Shown: positions 51,897-60,407 of the stretch, in pieces
Layout of the letters: every line of letters begins with the position of its first letter
How positions within the stretch are numbered: the first letter of the stretch is position 1
Source of the DNA: Streptomyces sp. NBC_00273
GTDB lineage: Bacteria; Actinomycetota; Actinomycetes; Streptomycetales; Streptomycetaceae
Reading direction: 5' to 3'
Assembly: GCF_036178145.1 (NCBI RefSeq)
Contig: NZ_CP108067.1
Coordinates: 5,208,001 to 5,272,000 of the forward strand
Length of the DNA stretch: 64,000 nt
Position numbers and translations under genes: made by a program
The notes under the pieces: model-generated
What the model saw: the letters and a program-made list of their open reading frames with translations, nothing else
Told to the model about the DNA's origin: nothing
Database searches by the model: none

Positions 51897-52802
51897 GTGT
51901 TCGATTCTCGGCACATACGGACCTTTCATGCGGTGGTCGCCTCCGGGTCGTACTCGGCTGCCGCCCGCGTGCTCGGGTACACCCAGCCCGCCATCACCCA
52001 GCAGATGAAGGCGCTCGAACGCGCCGTCGGCACCCCGCTGTTCACCCGCGTGGGCCGCAAGATGCAGCTCACCGAGGCCGGGGAATCCCTGTCCCGGCAC
52101 GCCGAGACCATCCTCGGGAACCTCTCCGCCGCCGAGGCACAGCTGAGGGCGTACGCCCGGCTGCGCACCGGCCGGGTCAGGCTGTGCGGCTTCCCCAGCG
52201 CCAATGTCACCCTCGTCCCCGAGGCCCTGAGCGGCCTGGCCAAGGACCATCCGGGCATACAGGTGGAACTGCTGGAAGGTGAGCCCCCCGAGTCGCTGCG
52301 CCGACTGGAGCGCGGGGAATGCGACATCACCCTGGCCTTCACCTATCCCGGCCTGCACGAAGAGATCCCGGAGGAAGTCGCCGAGGTTAGGCTGCTGGAG
52401 GACCAGCTGACGGTACTGCTGCCGACGGGGCATCCGCTGGCCCGCCGCCGCGCCGTGAACCTGGCAGACCTCGCCGAGGAACGGTGGATCGCGGGCTGTC
52501 CGCGCTGTCGGGCGAACCTGCTGCACGAATGCGCGGAGCTGGGCTTCGTGCCCGACATCCGCTTCGCCACCGACGACAACCTGGTCGTACAGAGCCTGGT
52601 CGCACAGGGGCTCGGCGTGGCGATGATGCCCGCGCTGGTGCTGCCCTCCCTCTCACTGAGCCGGGTCTGCGGCCGGGCCCTCCAGCCGGCTGCGCGTCGG
52701 CACATCGCCGCGTACGTCTACCGCGACCACCTGCGGATCCCGGCGACGGCCGTGGTGCTCAACGCGCTGAAACAGGTGGCGGCGAACCGGGTCGGCTGCT
52801 GA
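51897..52802 (+). CDS. LysR-family transcriptional regulator
   Basis: The 301-residue protein has an N-terminal winged helix (IRTFHAVVASGSYSAAARVLGYTQPAITQQMKALERAVGTPLFTR) and a substrate-binding domain (about 90-295). A Cys pair (GCPRCRANLLHEC, about 200) could sense redox or sulfur compounds. It starts at GTG 51897 and is followed in the same direction by cysteine dioxygenase and a YeiH-type exporter. Control of those genes is likely, with cysteine or sulfite as effector (inference). Confidence 0.92.
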   Translation: MFDSRHIRTFHAVVASGSYSAAARVLGYTQPAITQQMKALERAVGTPLFTRVGRKMQLTEAGESLSRHAETILGNLSAAEAQLRAYARLRTGRVRLCGFPSANVTLVPEALSGLAKDHPGIQVELLEGEPPESLRRLERGECDITLAFTYPGLHEEIPEEVAEVRLLEDQLTVLLPTGHPLARRRAVNLADLAEERWIAGCPRCRANLLHECAELGFVPDIRFATDDNLVVQSLVAQGLGVAMMPALVLPSLSLSRVCGRALQPAARRHIAAYVYRDHLRIPATAVVLNALKQVAANRVGC

Positions 52803-52881
52803 CCAATCCATAAGCTGCGCTTGGGATTTCAGGTCATAACTGTCGTTGGACGTGATGGAAGGCCGGCAGCACGCTGCCGAT

Positions 52882-53430
52882 ATGACCACCACCACGCCGG
52901 CCCGCACCACCACGAGGATGGCCGCCCTCGTCAGTGAGATCCGAACCGTCGTGGAGCGGGGGCTGGCTCCCGACCTCACCGCGTACCTGGTGGGCGAACG
53001 GCTCGCCCCGCACCTGGGCGCGCCCGACCTGCTGAGCCCGGCGCAGCGGGAAGGCGACCCGGAGCGGTACCGGCAGCACATCCTGCACGCCGAGGCCGAC
53101 GGCAGCTTCTCCGTCGTGGCATTGGTGTGGCTGCCCGGGCAGGAGACGTGCATCCACGACCACGTGTCCTGGTGCGTGGCCGGGGTGCACCAGGGTGAGG
53201 AGAGCGAACGCCGTTTCCGGCTCGCGCCGGGAGCCGGGCCCGCCCGGCTGGTGGCCACCGAGGACGTGGTGAACGCCCAGGGCGACGTCTGTGGGTTCGC
53301 CCCGCCCGGAGACATCCACAAGGTGCGCAACTCCTGTACGACCAAGGCGATATCGGTACACGTGTACGGCGCCGACGTCTCCCGGCTGGGCACCAGCATC
53401 CGTCGCGTCTACACGCTCCCCGTCGACTGA
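52882..53430 (+). CDS. cysteine dioxygenase
   Basis: The 182-residue cupin oxidises cysteine to cysteine sulfinic acid. The three Fe-binding His are present in CIHDHVSWCVAGV (two) and GDIHKVRN (third), with the conserved Tyr in SVHVYGADVS. ATG 52882 gives family length, although GGAAGG lies rather far upstream; an earlier in-frame start at 52855 or 52846 is possible. The stop overlaps the next gene's ATG (TGATG). Confidence 0.9.
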   Translation: MTTTTPARTTTRMAALVSEIRTVVERGLAPDLTAYLVGERLAPHLGAPDLLSPAQREGDPERYRQHILHAEADGSFSVVALVWLPGQETCIHDHVSWCVAGVHQGEESERRFRLAPGAGPARLVATEDVVNAQGDVCGFAPPGDIHKVRNSCTTKAISVHVYGADVSRLGTSIRRVYTLPVD

Positions 53431-54476
53431 TGGCCCTCCTCCACCGCCCTCAGAGCACGGCGGCCCGGGATGTTTCACGTGAAACACCCACTCCGTGGCC
53501 CGGGTTGGCGATGGCTGTGGGTGGCGCTCTGACGGCCTGGTGCGTCCACCGCCTCGTACCCGCCGTGCCGATGCTGACCGCATCCGTGGTGCTGGGCATC
53601 GCGGTGGCGCACCTGCCGGGCCTGCGGACGTTCGTACGTGCGGCCGCGCGCCCGGGACTCTCCCTGGCCGGCCGTCGGCTCATGCGGATGGGCATCGTCC
53701 TGCTGGGCCTCGGCCTGGGGCTGGACCAGGTGCTCCGGCTGGGCTGGGCCACCGTGGCCATGGTGGTCGGCGTGGTCGCGGCCACCTTCTTCGGCACCCT
53801 CTGGCTGGGCCGCCGGCTGGGACTCCCGGGCGATCAGCCGCTGTTGATCGCCACCGGGTACTCGATCTGCGGTGCCTCGGCGATCGGCGCGGTGAGCGAG
53901 GTGTCCGGCAGCGACGAGGAGGACGTGGCCGCCTCCGTGGCACTGGTCACCCTCTGCGGGACGCTCGCCATAGGGATACTCCCGCTCCTCCAGGGGCCGT
54001 TGGGGCTCTCCGACCCCGCCTTCGGGCGGTGGGTCGGCGCCGGGGTCCACGACGTCGGCCAGGTCGTGGCCACCGCGCAGACCGCGGGCCCCGCAGCCCT
54101 GGGCGAGGCGGTACTGGTCAAGCTGATGCGCGTGGCACTGCTCGCCCCGCTGGTGGCGGCCGTGGCCTTCTCGGTACGGGCCCGGCGCCGCGGGGTGCGT
54201 ACCGCCTCGGGCCGCAGGCCGGCGCCGGTGCCGCTGTTCGTTCTCGGGTTCCTGGCCACGGCCGCGCTGCGCGCCACCGGGGTACTGCCCGACGTAGCGC
54301 TGGAGTGGGCGCACACCGCCCAGGAGGCCCTGCTGGCGGCGGCCCTGTTCGGCCTGGGGAGCGCGGTGCACCTGCCGACGCTGGCCCGGACCGGCGGGCG
54401 GGCCGCAGCACTGGGGCTCGGGGCCTGGGTGGTGGTGGCGGGGGTTTCGTACGCGGGCGTGATGCTGACCGTGTGA
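53430..54476 (+). CDS. YeiH-family putative sulfate/sulfonate exporter
   Basis: The 348-residue membrane protein has about ten helices and the UPF0324/YeiH pattern: GIVLLGLGLGLDQVLRLGW, GYSICGASAIGAVSEV and GVHDVGQVVATAQT. Members are LysR-controlled transporters linked to sulfite/sulfate or taurine metabolism. It is coupled to cysteine dioxygenase by a 1-bp overlap, which supports export of the sulfur end-product of cysteine breakdown. A parS site lies in codons 14-19. Confidence 0.88.
   Translation: MALLHRPQSTAARDVSRETPTPWPGLAMAVGGALTAWCVHRLVPAVPMLTASVVLGIAVAHLPGLRTFVRAAARPGLSLAGRRLMRMGIVLLGLGLGLDQVLRLGWATVAMVVGVVAATFFGTLWLGRRLGLPGDQPLLIATGYSICGASAIGAVSEVSGSDEEDVAASVALVTLCGTLAIGILPLLQGPLGLSDPAFGRWVGAGVHDVGQVVATAQTAGPAALGEAVLVKLMRVALLAPLVAAVAFSVRARRRGVRTASGRRPAPVPLFVLGFLATAALRATGVLPDVALEWAHTAQEALLAAALFGLGSAVHLPTLARTGGRAAALGLGAWVVVAGVSYAGVMLTV
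53471..53486. other. parS site near the start of the YeiH-type gene
   Basis: Full 16-mer match, core GTTTCACGTGAAAC at 53472-53485. It encodes DVSRET in the non-helical N-terminal tail of the exporter. Confidence 0.93.
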
Positions 54477-54751
54477 CGCCGTATGGCGCCGTAAGGCGCC
54501 GGCTGGCGTCGTGCGTGCGGCGGTGTAACGGCCGGGAGTTGGCCATTTCCTGGCCGGAACCGACCGAACGTTCCGACTGCCCGCTGACATTGCGGCGCAC
54601 CCGTGCCACCCTGCCCGGTAATCCGAACGACGCACGACGCACGATGCACCGCGAACCGCGAACCGCGCACAGCCGATCCGCACCGACCGCTCTTCACCCC
54701 CACCCTGCCCGGCTTCGCCACCCGGCCCGGGCACGGCAGAAGGAGTCATGC

Positions 54752-55699
54752 GTGAATCGTCATCGCACGGCCTTGTCCGTCCTGCTCGCGGCCGGCGCCC
54801 TGGTCGCGGGCGCCCTGACGGCGGCCGGCCCCTCGATCGCCGCGGATGCCCCCGCGTCCTTCCGGCAACAGCACACCCACGGCTTCTGGACCGCCGAGCG
54901 GATGCGCGGCGCCGCGCCGCTCGACGTGACGGCGGTCCCCGGCGCGGCCCGCACCCCGGTCGCCACGTCGGCGACCCCCACGACCATCGCCCCGACGGCG
55001 GCGGCGTCCCCCACGGCGTTCCCGCAGGCGGGCGGCGCGTGGACGGGCGGCGGCGCCGTGGTGAAGACCTCGGGGCGAGTCTTCTTCACGATGGGCGACC
55101 GGACCGCATCCTGCTCCGGCGACTCGGTCACCAGCGCCAACGGCAGCACGGTCATCACGGCCGGTCACTGCGTGAAGTACCAAGGGGCCTGGCACACGAA
55201 CTGGGTCTTCGTTCCCGCCTACAACAACGGCTCCGCCCCCTACGGCCAATGGTCGGCCACCAAGACCTTCGCCACCGACCAGTGGGCCGCGAGCGAGGAC
55301 ATGAACATGGACGTCGGCCTCGCCGTCGTCGCCCCGCTGAACGGGCAGACCCTCAGCCAGGCCGTCGGAGCCCAGGGCATCGCCTTCAACGGCGGCTACA
55401 ACAAGAAGATGTACGCCTTCGGCTTCCCCGCGGCGGCACCGTACGACGGCACCAAGCTGGTCTACTGCAGCGGCAACAGCGGCAAGGACTTCCTGCTGAC
55501 CAAGGACCACGGCCTGGGCTGCAACATGACCGGCGGATCCAGCGGCGGCCCCTGGTTCCAGGACTTCAACGAGGCCACGGGCCTGGGCACCCAGGTCTCG
55601 GTGAACAGCTTCGGTTACACCTTCCTCCCGAACCGGATGTACGGCCCGTACTTCGGCAACGAGGCGAAGGCGGCATACGACAAGGCGCAGACGTCCTGA
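54752..55699 (+). CDS. secreted chymotrypsin-fold serine peptidase (V8/glutamyl-endopeptidase-like)
   Basis: The 315-residue protein has a signal peptide (LSVLLAAGALVAGALTAAGPSIAA), a Pro/Thr/Ala-rich propeptide (about 31-95), and a protease domain with His139 (ITAGHC), Asp187 (NMDVGLAVV) and Ser264 (GGSSGGPWF). Three or four cysteines probably form disulfides. GTG 54752 has AGGAG 6 nt upstream; the ATG at 54748 is out of frame. The 275-bp upstream region carries many short repeats but no gene. Confidence 0.88.
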   Translation: MNRHRTALSVLLAAGALVAGALTAAGPSIAADAPASFRQQHTHGFWTAERMRGAAPLDVTAVPGAARTPVATSATPTTIAPTAAASPTAFPQAGGAWTGGGAVVKTSGRVFFTMGDRTASCSGDSVTSANGSTVITAGHCVKYQGAWHTNWVFVPAYNNGSAPYGQWSATKTFATDQWAASEDMNMDVGLAVVAPLNGQTLSQAVGAQGIAFNGGYNKKMYAFGFPAAAPYDGTKLVYCSGNSGKDFLLTKDHGLGCNMTGGSSGGPWFQDFNEATGLGTQVSVNSFGYTFLPNRMYGPYFGNEAKAAYDKAQTS

Positions 55700-55722
55700 C
55701 CCCTTGAGCCGCTCCCGCCATC

Positions 55723-55757
55723 CCCACCTGGCCGGTACTCTGTACCGGCCAGGTGGG
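55723..55757 (+). terminator. 16-bp perfect hairpin that overlaps the tRNA-Ser 5' end
   Basis: Stem 55723-55738 pairs exactly with 55742-55757 around a TCT loop, 23 bp after the peptidase stop. The right arm includes the first six bases (GGTGGG) of the tRNA acceptor strand. It may terminate the peptidase gene and also affect 5' processing of the tRNA. Confidence 0.7.
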
Positions 55758-55839
55758 TTGCCCGAGCGGCCTAAGGGAACGGTCTTGAAAACCGTCGTGG
55801 CGCGAGTCACCGTGGGTTCAAATCCCACACCCACCGCCA
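55752..55839 (+). tRNA. tRNA-Ser, anticodon UGA
   Basis: 88 nt including an encoded CCA. Acceptor GGTGGGT pairs with ACCCACC; the anticodon stem ACGGT/ACCGT holds the loop CTTGAAA, anticodon TGA at 55786-55788. The T-loop GTTCAAATC is normal and the variable arm is long, as in type II tRNAs. Confidence 0.96.
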
Positions 55840-55858
55840 AGCGGGCCGAGGCCCAGCT

Positions 55859-55895
55859 CAGAAGGGGTGCCACCGATCCGGTGGCACCCCTTCTG
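55859..55895 (+). terminator. 16-bp perfect stem terminator after tRNA-Ser
   Basis: 55859-55874 pairs exactly with 55880-55895 around GATCC, 20 bp after the tRNA. Confidence 0.85.
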
Positions 55896-55941
55896 CATGC
55901 GAGCTGTCCCGCGCCTCGGCACGTGTGCACCCCGGGCGGAG

Positions 55942-56078
55942 TCAGTCCTCGAACCAGACGACGAGGCGGACGCCCTCGTCGCCGTGCAGGCTCGCCAGGG
56001 TCCTCATGACCGACCACACGGCACCCCAGTCGCCGTCGGGCCACTCGGTGCCCTCGGGGTAGGTGCGGCCCGCACTCC
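55942..56078 (-). pseudogene. C-terminal remnant of an unidentified gene
   Basis: On the minus strand an open frame ends at TGA 55942 with a protein-like, Trp-rich tail (RTYPEGTEWPDGDWG, VWSVMRTLASLHGDEG, VRLVVWFED). It has no start codon with a ribosome site and the frame closes at 56107. The sequence stops making sense at about 56078, where a different gene remnant begins on the plus strand. I do not recognise the family. Confidence 0.55.
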
Positions 56079-57885
56079 GACTGGCTGAAGGACGGCTATC
56101 CCGCGTTCAGCCGCGGCTACCACACCGACGTGCACCCCGTCGCGGAGCTGGGACAGCGTGACCCGCGCGGTTTCTACTACGTCTTCGGACCGGACGCGGC
56201 CGCCCCCTCGCTGACCCGGACCCTCGACGATCTCGGCCTCGTCGCCTCCGTCAATCAACCCTTCTCCCTGGCGCAGCTGACCACCGTCTACGCCGACAGC
56301 GCGCTGTACCGCTCGTTCTTCGTGGTCGCGCTCGCCGTCGTGACGATGACCGGGGCGAGCGTCCTGCTCAACGCCAAGGCCTACGGAGTGCAGCGGCTCC
56401 AGGGGAAGTCGTTCGGGCAGATCCTGCTGCGCGACATGCGGCAACTCGGCGCGTTCTGGGCCGTCGCCTGCGCCGCGGTGTCCGCCGCGGCGCTGCTGCT
56501 CCTCGGCCTCTACAACGGGCTGGCGTGGATCGGCCGGTTCGCCCCGATCGCCCTGGGCTGCACGCTCGCCCTGAGCCTCATCGCCCTCGTCACCCACTGC
56601 GCGATGCTCTGGCTGACGTTCCAGACGGACGTACTGCGTGCCCTCAAGGGTGAGCTGCCCGCGCGCCGCGTCGGTGAGCGCCTATCTCGTACGGATACCC
56701 GCGCTCCTGCTCGCCCTCAGCATCGCGACGGCCGTCGTGCTGGGCGCCCAGGACGTCCTGGCCCGTCAGGAGAGCCGAGAGGCGTACGCGAAGATCGGCG
56801 ACGCCACGTCGATCCGCTTCAACGGCAGCCTGGCGAGCGACACCGCCCTGCGCAGCCTGGACGAGAACGTGGGCCCCTGGTTGCGCCAAGCCGACCGGGA
56901 CGGCCAGATCATCGTCGCCGGGCACCGGGACCTCCGGCTCTCGGCGGGCATACCGGGCCTGACCAAGGGCGACCTGCTCGTCGTCAACGAGTCCTTCCTC
57001 GCCAAGCAGCCCGTCCTCGACCCGGCCGGGCGAAGGATCGAACCGACCGCCGCGGCACCCGACCAGATCAGGCTCTTGGTCCCCGAAGGCCTCGCACGGC
57101 ACACCGCCCGCCTGAAGGAGCTCACCCCGACCTGGCTGAGCCCGAGCGACCCGGGCAAGATCGCTCCCGCCCAGGTGAAGACCCTGCCGTCGAAGGACGG
57201 ACAGCGCGTCTTCACCTATAACCCGCGAGGCAAGTCGCACGCCGCGGACAACCCCGGAGCGGATGATTCCCTGGTGACGGACCCCGTCATCATCGTGTTC
57301 CCCAACGGAGCTCCCTTCCTGAGCGACAAGGCCTACACCAGCTACGCCTCGCAGCGGAGCATCGTCTTCCACAACCCGGACGACGTCACGGCCGGCGTCG
57401 AGAAGCGGCACCTCGAGTCGTACGTCACCGCCATGACTCCGGTGGGGCAGGACGCCGCGCTGGAACTGCGCAAGGTGGTCGGGGACTTCCGGCTCCAGCT
57501 GTTCAACCTGGCGGTGGCCGTGGCGGTGCTGCTCATCACCGGAGTCGGCGTCTGCATCGTCCACTCGCGCAAGAACGCCCAGGCGATCTTCGCCCGCCAC
57601 ATCAGCGGCTGGACCTTCGCGGCCACCCACCGTCCCGTCCTGCTGGTCGAAGGCGTCCTCGCCGTACTGCTCGCCGGATGGGTGCCCTTCCAGGTGTGGC
57701 AGCAGAACCAGGACGCCGCACGGTACGAAGCCCTCGGCATCCCCGCCCCCCGCCCGACCGCCGAATTCATCGGACTCGACCTCGGTGTCACCGGTGTGCT
57801 CGTCGCCGTCGAGGTCGCGGCCGTGCTCGTGGCCCTCGTCGTCTTCCACCGCCGGATCGTCAAGGAAGGGGCGACCGAGTCGTGA
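56079..57885 (+). pseudogene. bacteriocin-associated integral membrane protein, 5'-truncated and frameshifted
   Basis: The first part (56079 to about 56668) reads from DWLKDGYPAFSRGYH through three membrane helices and FQTDVLRALKGELPAR. The second (about 56672 to 57885) continues in the next frame with VSAYLVRIPALLLALSIATAV, an outer domain, and three more helices. Removing one base near 56670 joins them. The layout (two halves, VLLNAKAYGVQRLQGKSFGQILLRD) is that of membrane proteins found beside lactococcin-972-type bacteriocin exporters. The N-terminal helix and start codon are missing. The second part could still be made from GTG/ATG restarts. Confidence 0.7.
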
Positions 57886-57913
57886 CCCCCCACCTTTCTG
57901 CAGGAGCGTCCAC

Positions 57914-58582
57914 ATGATCGAGATCGAGAGCCTGTCCAAGTCCTTTGGCCCGCGAACCCTCTGGTCCGATCTCTCCTTCACCGTGGAGCGCCGCCAGATG
58001 CTGGCGCTCACGGGCCCGAGCGGCTCCGGCAAGTCGACGCTGCTCAACTGCCTCGGCCTGCTCGACGCACCGAGCTCCGGGGCGATCCGGCACGAGGGCC
58101 GCGACATCACCGGCTTCGGCCCGCGCGCCACGCGGCACTACCGGCGTGACGGGCTCGGGTACCTCTTCCAGAACTACGCGCTGATCGAGAACGCGAGCGT
58201 CGCGGCCAATCTGGAGGTCGCGATGAAGCCGCGAAGAGCGCGGAAGGGCGCTCCGACCGTCGCCGAGGCCCTGGAGCGGGTCGGGCTGGCCGGACGGGAG
58301 AAGGAACAGGTCCACCGGCTCAGCGGCGGGGAGCAGCAGCGCGTCGCGCTGGCCCGCCTCATCGTCAAGCAGCCCGCCCTCGTCCTCGCCGACGAACCGA
58401 CGGGCGCCCTCGACCACGACAACACCTCCATGGTCGTCGAGATCCTCCGCACGATGTGCGAGGAGGGCTGCGCCGTCGTCATCGCCACCCACGACGACGC
58501 GGTCCGCGACCGCTGCGACGTGGTCCTGACCGTCGGTGACGCCACACACCCCGTACCCGTGAAAGAAAGGCAGTTCTCATGA
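57914..58582 (+). CDS. ABC transporter ATP-binding protein (bacteriocin-export type)
   Basis: The 222-residue MacB/LolD-like ATPase is complete: Walker A GPSGSGKST, Q-loop YLFQNYALIENASV, signature LSGGEQQRVALARL, Walker B ALVLADEPTGALDH, and switch His in VIATHDD. The YLFQNYALIENASV segment and its neighbour fit the group associated with lactococcin 972 export. AGGAG precedes ATG 57914. It overlaps the next small gene as ATGA. With its permease broken it may be functionless. Confidence 0.83.
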   Translation: MIEIESLSKSFGPRTLWSDLSFTVERRQMLALTGPSGSGKSTLLNCLGLLDAPSSGAIRHEGRDITGFGPRATRHYRRDGLGYLFQNYALIENASVAANLEVAMKPRRARKGAPTVAEALERVGLAGREKEQVHRLSGGEQQRVALARLIVKQPALVLADEPTGALDHDNTSMVVEILRTMCEEGCAVVIATHDDAVRDRCDVVLTVGDATHPVPVKERQFS

Positions 58583-58704
58583 ACGCCCGCCTCGTCCGTC
58601 GTGCCGTGATCGGCGCCGTGCTCCTTGCCGGCATCGCGGTGCTGGCCGTCTACGGTACGCACGCCGGCACCATCCTCGGCCGGATCGGTCTCCGGATCTT
58701 CTGA
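58579..58704 (+). CDS. 41-residue single-helix membrane peptide
   Basis: ATG 58579 overlaps the ABC ATPase stop (ATGA) and opens a 41-codon frame to TGA 58704. The product has a basic N terminus (MNARLVRR), one hydrophobic helix (AVIGAVLLAGIAVLAVY) and a short tail ending in GLRIF. GAAAGAAAGG lies just upstream. The tight coupling argues that it is translated, perhaps as a small transporter subunit. Confidence 0.6.
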   Translation: MNARLVRRAVIGAVLLAGIAVLAVYGTHAGTILGRIGLRIF

Positions 58705-59250
58705 CGCTCCACCTTCCTCCCCTTACCTGAAGCAGGCCCGGGTCGCCGACCCGGGCCTGCTCCCGCGTTCACGCGTTCACGCCTCCGCGCCTCCGCGCCT
58801 CCGCGCCTCCGCGCCTCCGCGCCTCCGCGCCTCCGCGCCTCCGCGCCTCCGCGCCTCCGCGCCTCCGCGCCTCCGCGCCTCCGCGCCTCCGCGCCTCCGC
58901 GCCTCCGCGCCTCCGCGCCTCCGCGCCTCCGCGCCTCCGCGCCTCCGCGCCTCCGCGCGTCCGCGCGTCCGGTACGTGATCCACTGGGGCAAGGCGGGCG
59001 AGGGCATTCCCGGCTTGCCGGTCGGTCGGCGGCGTGCTGAAGCGAACATGCAGGTCAGGGCCGGTTCGGAGGTCCGTCGTCCGGTGGTTTCCGGGAGCTC
59101 GGGCGGGGGTCTGAGGCACGTCCTTGGGCCGTCCGAGTGGTGTTTGTCGGAAGATCGGCGCGGGGCGTGGGGACGGTGCGGTTGCGGCCACATCATGACG
59201 AATGTATTCAGATCCGCCCGTCCGAACATCGTGAATCGAGGCACCTCGTC
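58705..59250. other. gene-free region containing a minisatellite
   Basis: No convincing gene is present in these 546 bp. A 208-bp octanucleotide array fills 58765-58972. The remainder is ordinary GC-rich DNA with the promoter of the next gene probably near 59200-59240, where a short AT-rich patch occurs. Confidence 0.6.
58765..58972. repeat. octanucleotide minisatellite, 26 units
   Basis: The unit GCCTCCGC is repeated 22 times without error (58781-58956). It is flanked by two GCGTTCAC variants on the left (58765-58780) and two GCGTCCGC/GCGTCCGG variants on the right. All six frames stay open and spell an 8-residue repeat such as LRASAPPR, an artefact of the unit length. The complementary strand is G-rich. 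Confidence 0.97.
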
Positions 59251-59730
59251 ATGACTGACCGCAGCATCCTCACGTCGATCTGGACCGCCGTCCTCGCCGC
59301 TCTGGTGGCCATCCTCTCCGGCTTCGGCATCACGGGGAAGCCGGCTTCGGCCGCCTCCTCCGCCCCGGCCCCCGCCCCCGCCGCTGCGGACACCGCGGCC
59401 ACCGCCGTACGCCGGCCGGCCGTCGCGGCCCGGCGGACCTGGCGGGCGATGATGCGGGGCGGTTCGCTGCCGCCGACCATCAAGCAGCGGATCCACGCCG
59501 AGGCACACGGCAAGACGCCTTCCGTACGACGTTCCACCACCGCCGCGGCCATGGGTGCCGGTGCCGGGACTGCCTCCCGGACGCTGACCTCGAGTGCAGT
59601 GCCCGCTTCAGCACACACCGCAGGACACGCCGCGGTCCCTGCAGGCGCCGTCGCGGCGCCCACCGCCGAATCGGCAGGAACTGCGGCCGCCGCCGGTGCA
59701 GCCCGGAACGCCCTCGCGCTCGCCGCGTAG
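59251..59730 (+). CDS. Ala-rich protein with N-terminal hydrophobic segment, unknown
   Basis: The 159-residue protein starts MTDRSILTSIWTAVLAALVAILSGFG, a signal or membrane anchor, then a basic patch (RRTWRAMMRGG) and an Ala/Thr/Gly-rich tail with no cysteine. No family is recognised. ATG 59251 has no clear ribosome site. The low complexity of the tail makes the reading frame less certain than its length suggests. Confidence 0.5.
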   Translation: MTDRSILTSIWTAVLAALVAILSGFGITGKPASAASSAPAPAPAAADTAATAVRRPAVAARRTWRAMMRGGSLPPTIKQRIHAEAHGKTPSVRRSTTAAAMGAGAGTASRTLTSSAVPASAHTAGHAAVPAGAVAAPTAESAGTAAAAGAARNALALAA

Positions 59731-60407
59731 CCCGCGAGCCTCGCAGTCCCGTAGTACCGAAGCCCTGTACGCGCAGTCCACGAGGGCGCAGGGCGGTCGC
59801 AGGGTCCGGCTCGCAGGCGTACGCGCCGCCGCCGGGCAGGAGCAAGGACGAGAGCAGCAGTAAGAGCAGAGGCAAGAGCCGCAGTGAGAGCAGCTGCGAA
59901 AGCAGCAGCAAGAGGACCAGCAGGAACAGAGCAGCAGCAAGCCCGGTAACAGGCGCTAGAGCCCGGTCGGTCGTGACCGTGGATCGCGCTACGTGGGTGC
60001 CCCGAGGGCTGGGCACGGGATGGATCACCCCGGCTTGCGCCGGGGCGCACAAGGGGCGCGAAGCTTGGCATTGCAGGGCCGCAGGCCCGGGAGACGGTGG
60101 GGTTCCCGGACGGCGCGGCCCTTTTCGGCATGTCCGGGACATGGCGATCTGGCGGAACGCTTCATCCCTTGTGCGGCGTGGGATTCAACTGCTTCCAAGG
60201 TGCTGACCTGGGGCTTCGGGGGCGTGAATCAGGTTTATCCGATGTTGGTCATACTTGCGGGGGAATCGGGGACTCCGGGGTGGTTCGCCGGGGATTCGGT
60301 GGGCAACTCTGGTCTCGCGACGTCGTCACCACACGGAACGAACGATCGAGGCGGTCGGCCAACTGCCTTGGAGCAAGTCCCACTTCGGTTTTCTGGAGGC
60401 TAAAGAC
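59731..60407. other. gene-free region with a purine-rich stretch
   Basis: No supported gene lies in these 677 bp. At 59836-59945 the plus strand is almost only A, G and C in AGC/AAG/GAG triplets. The minus strand reads as runs of Leu or Cys there, which I take as an artefact. The right end must contain the promoter of the secreted protein at 60408. Confidence 0.55.

Noticed and set aside
58765..58972. CRISPR array
   Set aside because: The units are 8 bp and contiguous with no spacers, and no cas genes are nearby.
58625..59508. Open frames encoding LRASAPPR or ARRRGGAE repeats
   Set aside because: These are the octanucleotide array read in several frames; no start site or conserved flank supports them.
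59480..60142. Minus-strand open frame with runs of leucine
   Set aside because: It is produced by the purine-rich stretch on the plus strand, covers the 59251-59730 gene, and has no good start context.
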